Source: Streptomyces sp. NBC_00691
GTDB lineage: Bacteria > Actinomycetota > Actinomycetes > Streptomycetales > Streptomycetaceae
Assembly: GCF_036226665.1 (NCBI RefSeq)
Contig: NZ_CP109007.1
Coordinates: forward strand, 1,302,001 to 1,366,000
Reading direction: 5' to 3'
Length of the DNA: 64,000 nucleotides
Below are positions 18,409 through 26,536 of this stretch, one piece after another (the first letter of the stretch is position 1; each line of letters starts with the position of its first letter). The notes beneath the pieces are model-generated. The model was not told the DNA's origin and did no database searches. It worked only from the letters and a program-made list of their open reading frames with translations. The position numbers and the translations under genes were made by a program.

Positions 18409-19143
18409 GTGGGAATCATCGTCGTCAGCGGTACGGGCACGGAGATCGGCAAGACCGTCGTCACCGCCGCCGTCGCCGCGATCGCCACGGCCGCCGGCCG
18501 CACGGTCGCCGTCCTCAAGCCCGCGCAGACGGGTGTCGGGCCGGACGAACGCGGTGACGCGGACGAGGTCGTCCGGCTCTCGGGCGCCGTGGGCTCCGCC
18601 GAGCTGGGCCGTTTCCCGGAGCCGCTGGCCCCGGGGACGGCGGCCCGGCGGGCCGGGCTCGCCCCGGTCGGGCCCGCGGAGGTCGCCGAGGCTGCGCGGA
18701 AGCTGGCCGCCGCACACGACCTGGTGCTCGTGGAGGGGGCGGGCGGGCTGCTCGTCCGCTTCGACGAGGAGGGCGGCACGCTCGCGGACGCGGCGGCACT
18801 GCTCGGCGCGCCCGTCCTCGTGGTCGTCCCCGCCGGTCTGGGGACGCTCAACTCCGCGACCCTGACGGCCGAGGCCCTCCGGGCGCGCGGGATCGAGCAG
18901 CTGGGCGTGGTGATCGGCAGCTGGCCGGACGCGCCGGACCTGGCGATGCGCTGCAACCTGGCGGACCTGCCACGGGAGGCGGACGCCTCGCTCCTCGGCG
19001 CCGTACCGGAGGGGTCCGGCTCGCTCGGCCCGGCGGAGTTCCGAGCGGCGGCGGGCGGCTGGCTGGGACCGGAGCTCGGCGGCACGTGGGACGCGGAGGC
19101 GTTCCGGGAGCGGTTCGCGGAGCCGTACGCGGGGACCCCGTAG
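18409..19143 (+). CDS. bioD: dethiobiotin synthetase BioD
   Basis: BioD closes the ureido ring of dethiobiotin with ATP and CO2 from diaminopelargonate. The 244-residue protein has the P-loop GTGTEIGKT near its N-terminus, KPAQTG, the VEGAGGLLVRF motif and LGTLNSATLT, all normal for the family. GGGGAG lies about five bases before the GTG at 18409. It is the last gene of bioB-bioA-bioD. Downstream (19144-19245) is a short repetitive stretch instead of a clear terminator. Confidence 0.95.
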   Translation: MGIIVVSGTGTEIGKTVVTAAVAAIATAAGRTVAVLKPAQTGVGPDERGDADEVVRLSGAVGSAELGRFPEPLAPGTAARRAGLAPVGPAEVAEAARKLAAAHDLVLVEGAGGLLVRFDEEGGTLADAAALLGAPVLVVVPAGLGTLNSATLTAEALRARGIEQLGVVIGSWPDAPDLAMRCNLADLPREADASLLGAVPEGSGSLGPAEFRAAAGGWLGPELGGTWDAEAFRERFAEPYAGTP

Positions 19144-19245
19144 CGCGTGACACGCAACCGGGCCCCCGTGGCGCGTGACGCGGTGGCTCGGGGAAAGCGT
19201 GACGCGGGCCCCGTGGCGCGTGACGCGGGAACCCGGTTCCCGGGG
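19144..19245. repeat. short GC-rich direct repeats downstream of bioD
   Basis: A 20-bp sequence beginning CCCCGTGGCGCG occurs twice without change (19164-19183 and 19209-19228, period 45). Its core CGTGAC occurs four times (19146, 19174, 19198, 19219). A near-perfect 15-bp palindrome follows at 19227-19241. Nothing here looks like a gene. Confidence 0.6.
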
Positions 19246-19325
19246 GACGTCGGTGACCCTGTTCCGGGGGACGCGGGAGCCCTGTTTCGCGGGACGCGCG
19301 TGTCTTCGCTCCGTAGGCTGGAGGT

Positions 19326-19670
19326 ATGCGCGCTCACGTTCAGGAGATCGTCTTCGACTGTGCCGATCCGGCCGCTCTGGTCCGGTTCTGGGGAGGGCTC
19401 CTCGGCGGTGCTCCGGTCGACCGGAGCGCCGACTGGTCGTACGTGGACCCGCCGGACTTCGTCCGGCTCGCCTTCCAGCGGGTGCCGGAGGGCAAGTCCG
19501 TGAAGAACCGCGTCCATCTCGACCTGGAGGTCGACGACCCGGTCCTGGCCGCCGACGGGGCACTGCCCGCCGGCGCGTCCCGGGTCGGCGGCCTCGTGAC
19601 CGACGAGCAGGGCTCCTTCCAGGTGATGCGGGATCCGGAGGGCAACGAGTTCTGCTTCGTGACGGGCTGA
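19326..19670 (+). CDS. VOC superfamily (glyoxalase-like) protein
   Basis: The 114-residue product has two short beta-alpha-beta-beta-beta modules characteristic of the vicinal-oxygen-chelate fold: EIVFDCADPAALVRFWGGLLG, split for reading, at the N-terminus and FQVMRDPEGNEFCFV at the C-terminus. Members include glyoxalases, dioxygenases and antibiotic-binding proteins; the substrate here is unknown. A TAGGCT -10 box six bases before the ATG suggests leaderless transcription, since the GGAGG directly touching the ATG is too close to act. It is followed 10 bases later by a methyltransferase gene. Confidence 0.8.
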   Translation: MRAHVQEIVFDCADPAALVRFWGGLLGGAPVDRSADWSYVDPPDFVRLAFQRVPEGKSVKNRVHLDLEVDDPVLAADGALPAGASRVGGLVTDEQGSFQVMRDPEGNEFCFVTG

Positions 19671-19680
19671 GGAGGCTCCG

Positions 19681-20355
19681 ATGACCCCGCCGCACACTCC
19701 GTCGCACCCCTCGCCCGTCTCACCCGGCGTGCACCATCCGCTGTTCGCCCGCTTCTACGCCCGGTTCAGCGTGTCCGCCGACGCCAAGGGCGGGCTCGGC
19801 GCACTGCGGGCCGAGCTGCTCGACGGGCTCTCCGGCCGGGTGATCGAGATCGGGGCGGGCAACGGGCTGAACTTCGCGCACTACCCGGCCGGTGTCACCG
19901 AGGTGGTGGCGCTCGAACCGGAGTCCCGGCTCCGGCGGCTGGCCCAGGAGGCCGCGCTCCGGGCCCCGGTCCCGGTGACCGTGCTCCCGGACACCGCCGA
20001 GGCACTGCCGCTGGAGGACGCCTCCTTCGACGCGGGGGTCGCCTCCCTGGTGCTCTGTACGGTACGGAACCTCCCGCAGGCCCTCGCCGAGCTGCACCGG
20101 GTGCTGCGCCCCGGCGCCGAGCTGCGGTTCTTCGAGCACGGCGCGGCGGACACGCCCGGACTCGCCCGTGTGCAGCGGGGTCTCGACCGGACGGTCTGGC
20201 CGCTGCTCTTCGGCGGCTGCCACACCTCCCGCGCCCCGCTCGCGGCGATCGAGGCGGCCGGTTTCACGCTGGGCCCGTACCGCTCGTTCGACGTGCCGGA
20301 GAAGGGGCCTCGGCTGCCTTCCTCGCCCTGCGTCCTGGGCTCGGCCCGCCGGTAG
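19681..20355 (+). CDS. class I SAM-dependent methyltransferase
   Basis: The 224-residue protein has the methyltransferase-11 fold: motif I VIEIGAGNGLNF near residue 58, the acidic loop VVALEPE, motif II SFDAGVASLVLCTV and motif III HRVLRPGAELRFFEH. It resembles small Streptomyces methyltransferases of the UbiE/phosphatidylethanolamine type; the acceptor is not known. GAGGAGG lies seven bases before the ATG. It is 10 bases downstream of the VOC gene and probably cotranscribed. Confidence 0.85.
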   Translation: MTPPHTPSHPSPVSPGVHHPLFARFYARFSVSADAKGGLGALRAELLDGLSGRVIEIGAGNGLNFAHYPAGVTEVVALEPESRLRRLAQEAALRAPVPVTVLPDTAEALPLEDASFDAGVASLVLCTVRNLPQALAELHRVLRPGAELRFFEHGAADTPGLARVQRGLDRTVWPLLFGGCHTSRAPLAAIEAAGFTLGPYRSFDVPEKGPRLPSSPCVLGSARR

Positions 20356-20420
20356 CGGCGCCGTTCCCGCAGGACGGAAATCCTGGCACCGGCCCGGCCC
20401 CGCGTGATGGGATCGGGGCC

Positions 20421-20846
20421 ATGATCGATCTGCAGATACGTCCCGCCGCCGCCGAGGACGCCGAGGCCGTGCTGGCCTTCTGGAAGGAGTCCGCCGAGGG
20501 GACCTCCGTCTCGGACGACGTGGACGGGGTGACCCGGCTCGTCGAGCGCGACCCCGAGGCACTCCTCCTGGCCGTCGCCGACGGACGGATCGTGGGATCC
20601 GTCATCGCCGGCTGGGACGGCTGGCGGGCCTCCCTCTACCGCCTGGCGGTCCTCCCCCCGTACCGTCGCCGGGGCATCTCCACCGCGTTGCTCCGCGCGG
20701 CCGACGAGCGCTTCCTCGCGCTGGGCGGACGGCGGGTGGACGCCATGGTCCTGGAGGCGAACGGGACGGGACAGCGGCTCTGGACGGCGGCCGGGTACGA
20801 GCGCCAGGACCACTGGCGCCGCTGGGTGCGGCCGCTCACCCGCTGA
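20421..20846 (+). CDS. GNAT-family N-acetyltransferase
   Basis: The 141-residue product is a single GNAT domain. The acetyl-CoA-binding motif A is LYRLAVLPPYRRRGISTALL, with the R/Q-x-x-G-x-A/G signature at YRRRGIS. The C-terminal strand ends AAGYERQDHWRRWVRPL. It resembles RimI-like small-molecule or peptide acetyltransferases. A TGGGAT box seven bases upstream of the ATG and no Shine-Dalgarno sequence suggest a leaderless start. Confidence 0.88.
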   Translation: MIDLQIRPAAAEDAEAVLAFWKESAEGTSVSDDVDGVTRLVERDPEALLLAVADGRIVGSVIAGWDGWRASLYRLAVLPPYRRRGISTALLRAADERFLALGGRRVDAMVLEANGTGQRLWTAAGYERQDHWRRWVRPLTR

Positions 20847-20950
20847 CCTGCGTCGACCGGCCGGGGCCGGTCACGCCGCCGCTTTGCCGATCCTTTACCA
20901 TGGTCTCTCATCCAGACGACCCGACGACCGAAAGGTGTGAGCGTCCGCCC

Positions 20951-21070
20951 ATGGGCGAGCCTCCCAGTAGTACCGATCTGCGTACTGCTCCCGAAAGCAC
21001 CGGCCGCGCCGGCCGACATCGAGCGTTCCTCCTCCCCCTGACTGATCATGGGACGGAGGTGAACCGATGA
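20951..21070 (+). CDS. possible 39-residue leader peptide upstream of the CNNM genes
   Basis: An ATG at 20951 opens a 39-codon frame beginning MGEPPSSTDLR and ending in NR, whose TGA (21068-21070) overlaps the ATG of the first CNNM gene (ATGA). The overlap is what one expects of a coupled leader peptide. Only about two thirds of its third positions are G or C, far below the flanking genes, so it may not be selected as protein. An imperfect hairpin with arms AGTAGTAC and GTACTGCT lies inside it. I give it low confidence. Confidence 0.3.
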   Translation: MGEPPSSTDLRTAPESTGRAGRHRAFLLPLTDHGTEVNR

Positions 21071-22410
21071 CCGAAGTGCTTCTGCTCCTCCTGGCGCTCC
21101 TCCTCGCCGTCGCGTGCGGCGCGTTCGTCGCGGCCGAGTTCTCGCTGACGACGGTCGAGCGCCGTGAACTCGAGGACGCCGCGGAGCGCGGCGAGCGCGG
21201 CGCGGCGGGAGCGCTCAAGGCCGTCAGGTCGCTGACCTTCCAGCTCTCCGGCGCCCAGCTGGGCATCACCGTCACCAACCTGGTCGTCGGCATGCTGTCC
21301 GAGCCGTCGATCTCCAAGCTGATCCGTGGTCCCCTCGAGGACCTCGGCCTCTCCTCGTCGGTCGCCTCGTCGGTGGCGCTGGTCCTGGGCACCGCCCTGT
21401 CGACCGTCGTCCTGATGGTGGTCGGCGAGCTGGTCCCCAAGAACTGGGCGATCTCCTCGCCCCTCGCGGTCGCGAAGGTGGTCGCCACCCCGCAGCGGAT
21501 GTTCACCGCCGCCTTCAAGCCGCTGATCAGCCACCTCAACAACACCGCGAACCGGATCCTGCGCCGCATCGGCATGGAGCCGACCGAGGAACTGGCGTCG
21601 GCGCGCTCCCCGCAGGAGCTGGTGGCGCTCGCCCGCCACTCGGCGAAGGAGGGTGCCCTTGAGGCGGACACGGCCGAGCTGTTCGTCCGTACCCTCAACC
21701 TGGCGGAGCTCACCGCGGAGAACGTGATGACGCCCCGTGTGCAGGTCACCGCGCTCGACGTGCAGGCCACCGCCGAGGACGTCGCCAACGCGACCCGGGC
21801 CACCGGCCTCTCCCGCTTCCCCGTCTACCGGGGCAGCCTCGACGCGGTCGTCGGCATCGCCCACATCAAGGACGTCCTGGCCATACCGGCCGAGGAGCGG
21901 CGCCATCGCCGGATCGGCGAGCTGCTGCGCGAGCCGCTGCTCGTGCCCGAGACGCTGACCGTGGACCGGCTCCTCGACCGGCTGTCCGGGAAGCAGACGA
22001 TGGCCGTCGTCATCGACGAGTACGGCGGTACCGCCGGGGTCGCCACCCTGGAGGACATCGTCGAGGAGGTCGTCGGCGAGGTGCGCGACGAGCACGACCC
22101 GCACGAGACGCCGGACCTGGCGCGGGCGGGCGAGGACACGGAAGGGCGTGAGCTCTGGTCCGCCGACGGCGCCGCCCGTACCGACCAGGTGGAGGTCATC
22201 GGCCTCCGGGTGCCGGACGGTCCGTACGAGACGCTCGCGGGCTTCGTCGCCCATGAGCTGGGCCGCATCCCGGACGTCGGCGACAGCGCGGAGCTGGACG
22301 GCTGGCGGCTCGACGTCGTGGACGCCTCGGGCCGGCGCGCGGCGCGCGTGCTGCTGCACGCGCCCATGCCGCGGGAGCACCAGGACGAGACCGGGGAGGC
22401 CGGCCGATGA
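21067..22410 (+). CDS. CNNM/CBS-domain membrane protein (hemolysin C-like, first of pair)
   Basis: The 447-residue protein has the DUF21/CNNM transmembrane domain (helices at about 3-20, 60-80, 95-125 and around 135-150; motif AAEFSLTTVERRELE and GELVPKNWAI), then two CBS domains (about 200-330; VMTPRVQV, RFPVYRG, VVIDEYGGTAGVATLEDIVEE) and a C-terminal CorC_HlyC domain. CNNM proteins transport or sense Mg2+ and related divalent cations; the older name hemolysin is misleading. Upstream GGACGGAGGTGAACCG gives the ribosome binding site. The stop overlaps the next gene's start (ATGA), so the two probably make a heteromer. Confidence 0.92.
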   Translation: MTEVLLLLLALLLAVACGAFVAAEFSLTTVERRELEDAAERGERGAAGALKAVRSLTFQLSGAQLGITVTNLVVGMLSEPSISKLIRGPLEDLGLSSSVASSVALVLGTALSTVVLMVVGELVPKNWAISSPLAVAKVVATPQRMFTAAFKPLISHLNNTANRILRRIGMEPTEELASARSPQELVALARHSAKEGALEADTAELFVRTLNLAELTAENVMTPRVQVTALDVQATAEDVANATRATGLSRFPVYRGSLDAVVGIAHIKDVLAIPAEERRHRRIGELLREPLLVPETLTVDRLLDRLSGKQTMAVVIDEYGGTAGVATLEDIVEEVVGEVRDEHDPHETPDLARAGEDTEGRELWSADGAARTDQVEVIGLRVPDGPYETLAGFVAHELGRIPDVGDSAELDGWRLDVVDASGRRAARVLLHAPMPREHQDETGEAGR

Positions 22411-23426
22411 TCGTGATCCAGCTGTTGATCGGTCTGCTGACCCTGGTCGTCAACGCCTTCTTCGTCGGCGCCGAGTTCGCCCTGATCTCGGTACGCCGCA
22501 GCCAGATCGAGCCGCTGGCCGAGGAGGGGAACCGGCGGGCGCGCAGCGTCATCTGGGGCCTCGAGCACGTCTCCGCGCTGCTCGCCGCGGCACAGCTCGG
22601 CATCACGCTCTGCACCCTGGTGCTGGGCATCGTCGCCGAGCCGGCCATCGCGCACCTGCTCGAACCGGTCTTCGACGCGGTGGGCGTACCGCACGGCCTG
22701 GTCCACCCGATCTCGTTCGTGATCGCGCTCAGCGTGGCCACGTATCTGCACATGCTGCTCGGCGAGATGGTGCCGAAGAACATCGCCCTCGCCGAGCCGA
22801 CACGGACGGCGCTGCTGCTCGGCCCGCCGCTCGTGAGCGTCGCGCGGGCGCTGCGTCCGGTGATCTTCGCGATCAACGCCTTCGCCAACACCCTGCTCAA
22901 GCTGTTGCGCGTGGAGGTCAAGGACGAGGTCGCCGCGACGTTCTCGGACGACGAGCTGGCCCGGATGGTCACCGACGCCGGTGACGCGGGACTGCTCGAC
23001 GACCGGGCCGCCGAGCGGCTGCACGACGCCCTGGAGCTGGGCCGCCGTCCCGTACGGGACGTCGTGATGCCGGCGGAGAAGGTCGTGTACGCGCAGGTCG
23101 GCACCACTCCCGGGGAGCTGGAGACCCTGTCGGCGCGGACCGGCTACTCGCGCTTCCCGGTGGTCGACGAGGAGCGCAGGATCCTGGGCTATCTGCACGT
23201 CAAGGACGCCCTGGACGCCGCGCCGCGCGACGAGCCGTTCCCGGTGTCCGCGCTGCGTCCGATCGCCCGGGTCCGGGCGGCCACGCCGCTGGACGACGTC
23301 CTGACGGCGATGCGCCGCAGCCGGACGCACCTGGCGGCGGTGCTCGACGAGGACGACAAGCCGGCCGGTCTCGTGGCGATGGAGGACGTCCTGCGAGAAC
23401 TGGTGGGCCGCCCGGCGGCCCCGTAG
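22407..23426 (+). CDS. CNNM/CBS-domain membrane protein (second of pair)
   Basis: The 339-residue protein repeats the layout of its upstream neighbour: CNNM membrane domain (GAEFALISVRRSQIE; GEMVPKNIALAEP) and two CBS domains (VVMPAEKVVYAQ; RFPVVDEERRILGYLHVKDAL; HLAAVLDEDDKPAGLVAMEDVL). It lacks the C-terminal CorC_HlyC domain carried by the first protein, which supports complementary roles in one complex. Translation is coupled through ATGA. A very strong hairpin terminator follows 15 bases after the stop. Confidence 0.92.
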   Translation: MIVIQLLIGLLTLVVNAFFVGAEFALISVRRSQIEPLAEEGNRRARSVIWGLEHVSALLAAAQLGITLCTLVLGIVAEPAIAHLLEPVFDAVGVPHGLVHPISFVIALSVATYLHMLLGEMVPKNIALAEPTRTALLLGPPLVSVARALRPVIFAINAFANTLLKLLRVEVKDEVAATFSDDELARMVTDAGDAGLLDDRAAERLHDALELGRRPVRDVVMPAEKVVYAQVGTTPGELETLSARTGYSRFPVVDEERRILGYLHVKDALDAAPRDEPFPVSALRPIARVRAATPLDDVLTAMRRSRTHLAAVLDEDDKPAGLVAMEDVLRELVGRPAAP

Positions 23427-23441
23427 CACCGGATTCGGCAC

Positions 23442-23477
23442 GGAGGGCCCCGGGAACGCAGGTTCCCGGGGCCCTCC
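23442..23477 (+). terminator. hairpin terminator after the CNNM operon
   Basis: A perfect 16-bp GC-rich stem (23442-23457 with 23462-23477) and a 4-nt GCAG loop, without a T-run, as is common for Streptomyces terminators. Confidence 0.8.
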
Positions 23478-23565
23478 CGCGTTCCTCGGCCGCGTCTCCC
23501 CGGCTCCTCGGCCGCGTCACCGCGTGTTCCCGGCCGTGCGGCCGGCGCTCCGGCGGAGAGTCCCG

Positions 23566-23583
23566 CATACCGCGCGGTATGAT
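23566..23583 (+). promoter_or_regulatory. operator palindrome overlapping the -10 box of the GDSL hydrolase gene
   Basis: CATACCGCGCGGTATG (23566-23581) is a perfect 16-bp palindrome. Its right half runs into TATGAT (23578-23583), a good -10 box nine bases before the ATG at 23593. A bound repressor would cover the polymerase site completely. Confidence 0.55.
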
Positions 23584-23592
23584 CTCTCCGCC

Positions 23593-24375
23593 ATGGAGAT
23601 CAATGCCACGTACAACAGTTTCGTCGCCCTCGGCGACAGTTTCACCGAGGGCATGTCGGACCGGAAGCCCGACGGTTCCTACCGGGGCTGGGCCGACGTC
23701 CTCGCGGACCGGCTGGCCGCCCGCACCCCCGACTTCCGGTACGCCAACCTCGCCGTGCGCGGCAAGCTCATCGGCCAGATCGTCGAGGAGCAGGTCGAGA
23801 CGGCCGCCGCGATGAAGGCGGACGTCGTGACGCTCGTCGGCGGGCTGAACGACACCCTGCGGCCCAAGGTCGACATGGGGCGGGTACGCGGGCTGCTCAC
23901 CGAGGCCGTCGAGCGGCTCACCCCGGCCTGCGGGCAGCTGGTCCTGATGCGCAGCCCCGGCCGGAACGGGCCGGTCCTGGAGCGCTTCCGTCCCCGGATG
24001 GAGGAGCTGTTCGCGCACGTCGACGACCTCGCCGCCCGGCACGGCGCCCTGGTCGTCGACCTGTACAGCGCCCCCTCGCTCGCCGACCCCCGGCTGTGGG
24101 ACGTGGACCGGCTCCACCTCACCGCCGAAGGGCACCGGCGGGTCGCCGAAGCCGTGTGGCAGACGCTCGGCCTGGCTCCCGAGGAGGACTGGCGGTCGGC
24201 GCCGGCGCCGACCCCGCGACCGGGCTGGACGAGCCGCCGGGCGGCGGACGCCCGCTTCGCCAGGGAACACCTGGGCCCGTGGATCGGGCGGCGCCTCACC
24301 GGCCGCTCGTCCGGCGACGGCCTGGCGCCCAAGCGCCCCGAGCTGCTCCCGTACGAGCCGTCGACGGAGCCGTAG
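23593..24375 (+). CDS. SGNH/GDSL-family hydrolase
   Basis: The 260-residue cytosolic enzyme has the four SGNH blocks: the Ser in ALGDSFTEG, Gly in NLAVRGK, Asn in VGGLNDTLRP and the Asp-x-x-His pair in DVDRLHLTAEGH. These esterases/lipases have broad specificity. No signal peptide is present. The C-terminal 60 residues are basic and may be flexible. The ATG at 23593 is near-leaderless behind TATGAT and under a 16-bp palindrome, so the gene is likely induced by a specific ligand. Confidence 0.88.
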   Translation: MEINATYNSFVALGDSFTEGMSDRKPDGSYRGWADVLADRLAARTPDFRYANLAVRGKLIGQIVEEQVETAAAMKADVVTLVGGLNDTLRPKVDMGRVRGLLTEAVERLTPACGQLVLMRSPGRNGPVLERFRPRMEELFAHVDDLAARHGALVVDLYSAPSLADPRLWDVDRLHLTAEGHRRVAEAVWQTLGLAPEEDWRSAPAPTPRPGWTSRRAADARFAREHLGPWIGRRLTGRSSGDGLAPKRPELLPYEPSTEP

Positions 24376-24486
24376 CCCCGCCGGGGGACGTGGTGCGGGA
24401 GCGGCGACCGTGAGCTGCGTCTCGTAGCAACCTCCAGCTGGAACCGTGGCGCTGGCCTGCAGAAATCGCCAGTAAACTCTGTCCAC

Positions 24487-25929
24487 GTGACTGCTGTGAC
24501 TGCGAAGCCCCGCATCCCCAACGTTCTGGCCGGCCGCTACGCCTCCGCGGAGCTCGCCGTCCTCTGGTCCCCCGAGCAGAAGGTGAAGCTGGAGCGTCAG
24601 CTCTGGCTCGCCGTGCTCCGCGCGCAGAAGGACCTCGGGATCGAGGTTCCGGACGCCGCCCTCACCGACTACGAGCGCGTGCTCGACCAGGTCGACCTCG
24701 GCTCCATCGCCGAGCGCGAGAAGGTCACCCGGCACGACGTGAAGGCCCGGATCGAGGAGTTCAACGCCCTCGCCGGCCACGAGCACGTCCACAAGGGCAT
24801 GACCTCGCGCGACCTCACCGAGAACGTCGAGCAGCTGCAGATCCGGCTCTCCCTGGAGCTGATGCGGGACCGTACGGTCGCCGTCCTCGGCCGTCTCGGC
24901 AAGCTCTCCGCCGAGTACGCGGAGCTGGTCATGGCGGGCCGCTCGCACAACGTCGCCGCCCAGGCGACCACCCTCGGCAAGCGCTTCGCGACGGCGGCCG
25001 ACGAGCTGCTCGTGGCGTACGGCCGCCTGGAGGAGCTGCTCGGCCGCTACCCGCTGCGCGGCATCAAGGGCCCGGTCGGCACCGCACAGGACATGCTGGA
25101 CCTGCTCGGCGGCGACGCCGGCAAGCTGGCCGACCTGGAGCAGCGGATCGCCGGTCACCTCGGCTTCGCCCACGCCTTCGCCTCGGTCGGCCAGGTCTAC
25201 CCGCGCTCGCTCGACTACGACGTGGTCACCTCGCTGGTGCAGCTGGCCGCCGCCCCGTCGTCGATCGCCAAGACGATCCGCCTGATGGCCGGCCACGAGC
25301 TGGTCACCGAGGGCTTCAAGCCCGGCCAGGTCGGCTCCTCGGCGATGCCGCACAAGATGAACACCCGCTCCTGCGAGCGCGTCAACGGCCTCATGGTCAT
25401 CCTGCGCGGTTACGCCTCGATGACCGGCGAGCTGGCGGGCGACCAGTGGAACGAGGGCGACGTCTCCTGCTCGGTGGTCCGCCGGGTCGCGCTGCCCGAC
25501 GCGTTCTTCGCGCTCGACGGTCTCCTGGAGACCTTCCTCACCGTGCTCGACGAGTTCGGCGCCTTCCCGGCCGTCGTCGCCCGTGAGCTCGATCGCTACC
25601 TCCCCTTCCTGGCGACCACCAAGGTCCTCATGGGCGCCGTGCGGGCCGGGGTCGGCCGCGAGGTCGCCCACGAGGCCATCAAGGAGAACGCCGTCGCCTC
25701 GGCCCTCGCCATGCGCGAGCAGGGCGCCGAGCGCAACGAGCTGCTCGACAAGCTGGCCGCCGACGCGCGCATCCCGCTGAACCGGGCGCAGCTCGACGAG
25801 CTGATGGCGGACAAGCTGTCCTTCACCGGCGCCGCCGCCGACCAGGTCGCGTCCGTGGTCTCCCGGATCGAGGAGATCCTCAAGCAGCACCCGGAGGCCG
25901 CCGTCTACGCCCCCGGAGCGATCCTCTGA
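24487..25929 (+). CDS. purB: adenylosuccinate lyase PurB
   Basis: PurB acts twice in purine synthesis, cleaving SAICAR and adenylosuccinate with release of fumarate. The 480-residue product carries the fumarase/aspartase signature GSSAMPHKMNTRSCERVNGL, the catalytic-base region SRDLTENVEQ and the substrate loop GHEHVHKGMTSRDL. The length suits actinobacterial PurB. The GTG start at 24487 lies eight bases after TAAACT, with no ribosome binding site, hence probably leaderless. The stop overlaps the likely CTG start of the next gene. Confidence 0.96.
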   Translation: MTAVTAKPRIPNVLAGRYASAELAVLWSPEQKVKLERQLWLAVLRAQKDLGIEVPDAALTDYERVLDQVDLGSIAEREKVTRHDVKARIEEFNALAGHEHVHKGMTSRDLTENVEQLQIRLSLELMRDRTVAVLGRLGKLSAEYAELVMAGRSHNVAAQATTLGKRFATAADELLVAYGRLEELLGRYPLRGIKGPVGTAQDMLDLLGGDAGKLADLEQRIAGHLGFAHAFASVGQVYPRSLDYDVVTSLVQLAAAPSSIAKTIRLMAGHELVTEGFKPGQVGSSAMPHKMNTRSCERVNGLMVILRGYASMTGELAGDQWNEGDVSCSVVRRVALPDAFFALDGLLETFLTVLDEFGAFPAVVARELDRYLPFLATTKVLMGAVRAGVGREVAHEAIKENAVASALAMREQGAERNELLDKLAADARIPLNRAQLDELMADKLSFTGAAADQVASVVSRIEEILKQHPEAAVYAPGAIL

Positions 25930-26489
25930 CCGGGAGCCCCCGGTTCACCCAGGAGCAGCTGGAGGCCGCCCGTGACCGCGTCGTTCCCGACGTGGTGGCG
26001 GGCGGCCTCTCGGTGTTGTTCTGCGGGATCAATCCGGGTCTCATGACGGCCGCGACGGGACACCACTTCGCCCGTCCCGGCAACCGGTTCTGGCCGGTGC
26101 TCCACCTGTCCGGGTTCACCCCGCGGCAGCTGCGGCCGGACGAGCAGGAGGAGCTCCTGACGTACGGCCTCGGGATCACCAACGTCGTGGCGCGGGCGAC
26201 CGCGCGCGCCGACGAGCTGACCCGCGAGGAGTACCGGGAGGGCGGGCGGATCCTGGCCGGGAAGGTGGAGCGGCTTGCGCCGCGCTGGCTCGCGGTCGTC
26301 GGCGTCACCGCGTACCGCACGGCCTTCGGCGAGCCGAAGGCCGCCATCGGGCCGCAGGAGCGCGTGATCGGAACCACCCGGATCTGGGCGCTGCCCAACC
26401 CGAGCGGTCTCAACGCGCACTGGACGGCGGCGACGATGGCCGCGGAGTACGCCCGTCTCCGGGAGGCCGCCGAGGGGCCCGGCGGGTGA
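25926..26489 (+). CDS. mug: G/U mismatch-specific uracil-DNA glycosylase (Mug/TDG)
   Basis: The enzyme removes uracil or thymine from mismatches with G in base excision repair. The family motif GINPGLMTAATGHHFARPGN (residues about 36-55) contains the catalytic Asn and the H-F-A-R-P-G-N-RFW loop, and ALPNPSGLNAHW near the C-terminus is the second signature. The first ATG/GTG/TTG is GTG 25992, but conserved residues (QLEAARDRVVPDVV) lie upstream of it. The in-frame CTG at 25926 overlaps the purB stop (CTGA) and has GGAG five bases upstream, so I take it as the start (187 residues); 25992 would give 165. Confidence 0.8.
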   Translation: MTGSPRFTQEQLEAARDRVVPDVVAGGLSVLFCGINPGLMTAATGHHFARPGNRFWPVLHLSGFTPRQLRPDEQEELLTYGLGITNVVARATARADELTREEYREGGRILAGKVERLAPRWLAVVGVTAYRTAFGEPKAAIGPQERVIGTTRIWALPNPSGLNAHWTAATMAAEYARLREAAEGPGG

Positions 26490-26536
26490 GGTGAGGGGCC
26501 GCGGCCCGGCACGGTCGGCCAGGCTGCGGCGCGCTC

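Noticed and set aside
19144..19245. CRISPR or insertion-sequence end
   Set aside because: Repeats are too short, not evenly spaced by unique spacers, and no cas or transposase gene is nearby.
20905..21066. M-box (Mg2+) riboswitch in front of the CNNM genes
   Set aside because: The region lacks the core M-box blocks; only a GGTG-AG-like fragment matches, so I list just the leader peptide possibility.
23200..25890. 896-codon frame on the - strand opposite purB and the GDSL gene
   Set aside because: It spans three real genes on the + strand and reads as Gly/Arg/Val/His-rich low-complexity sequence.
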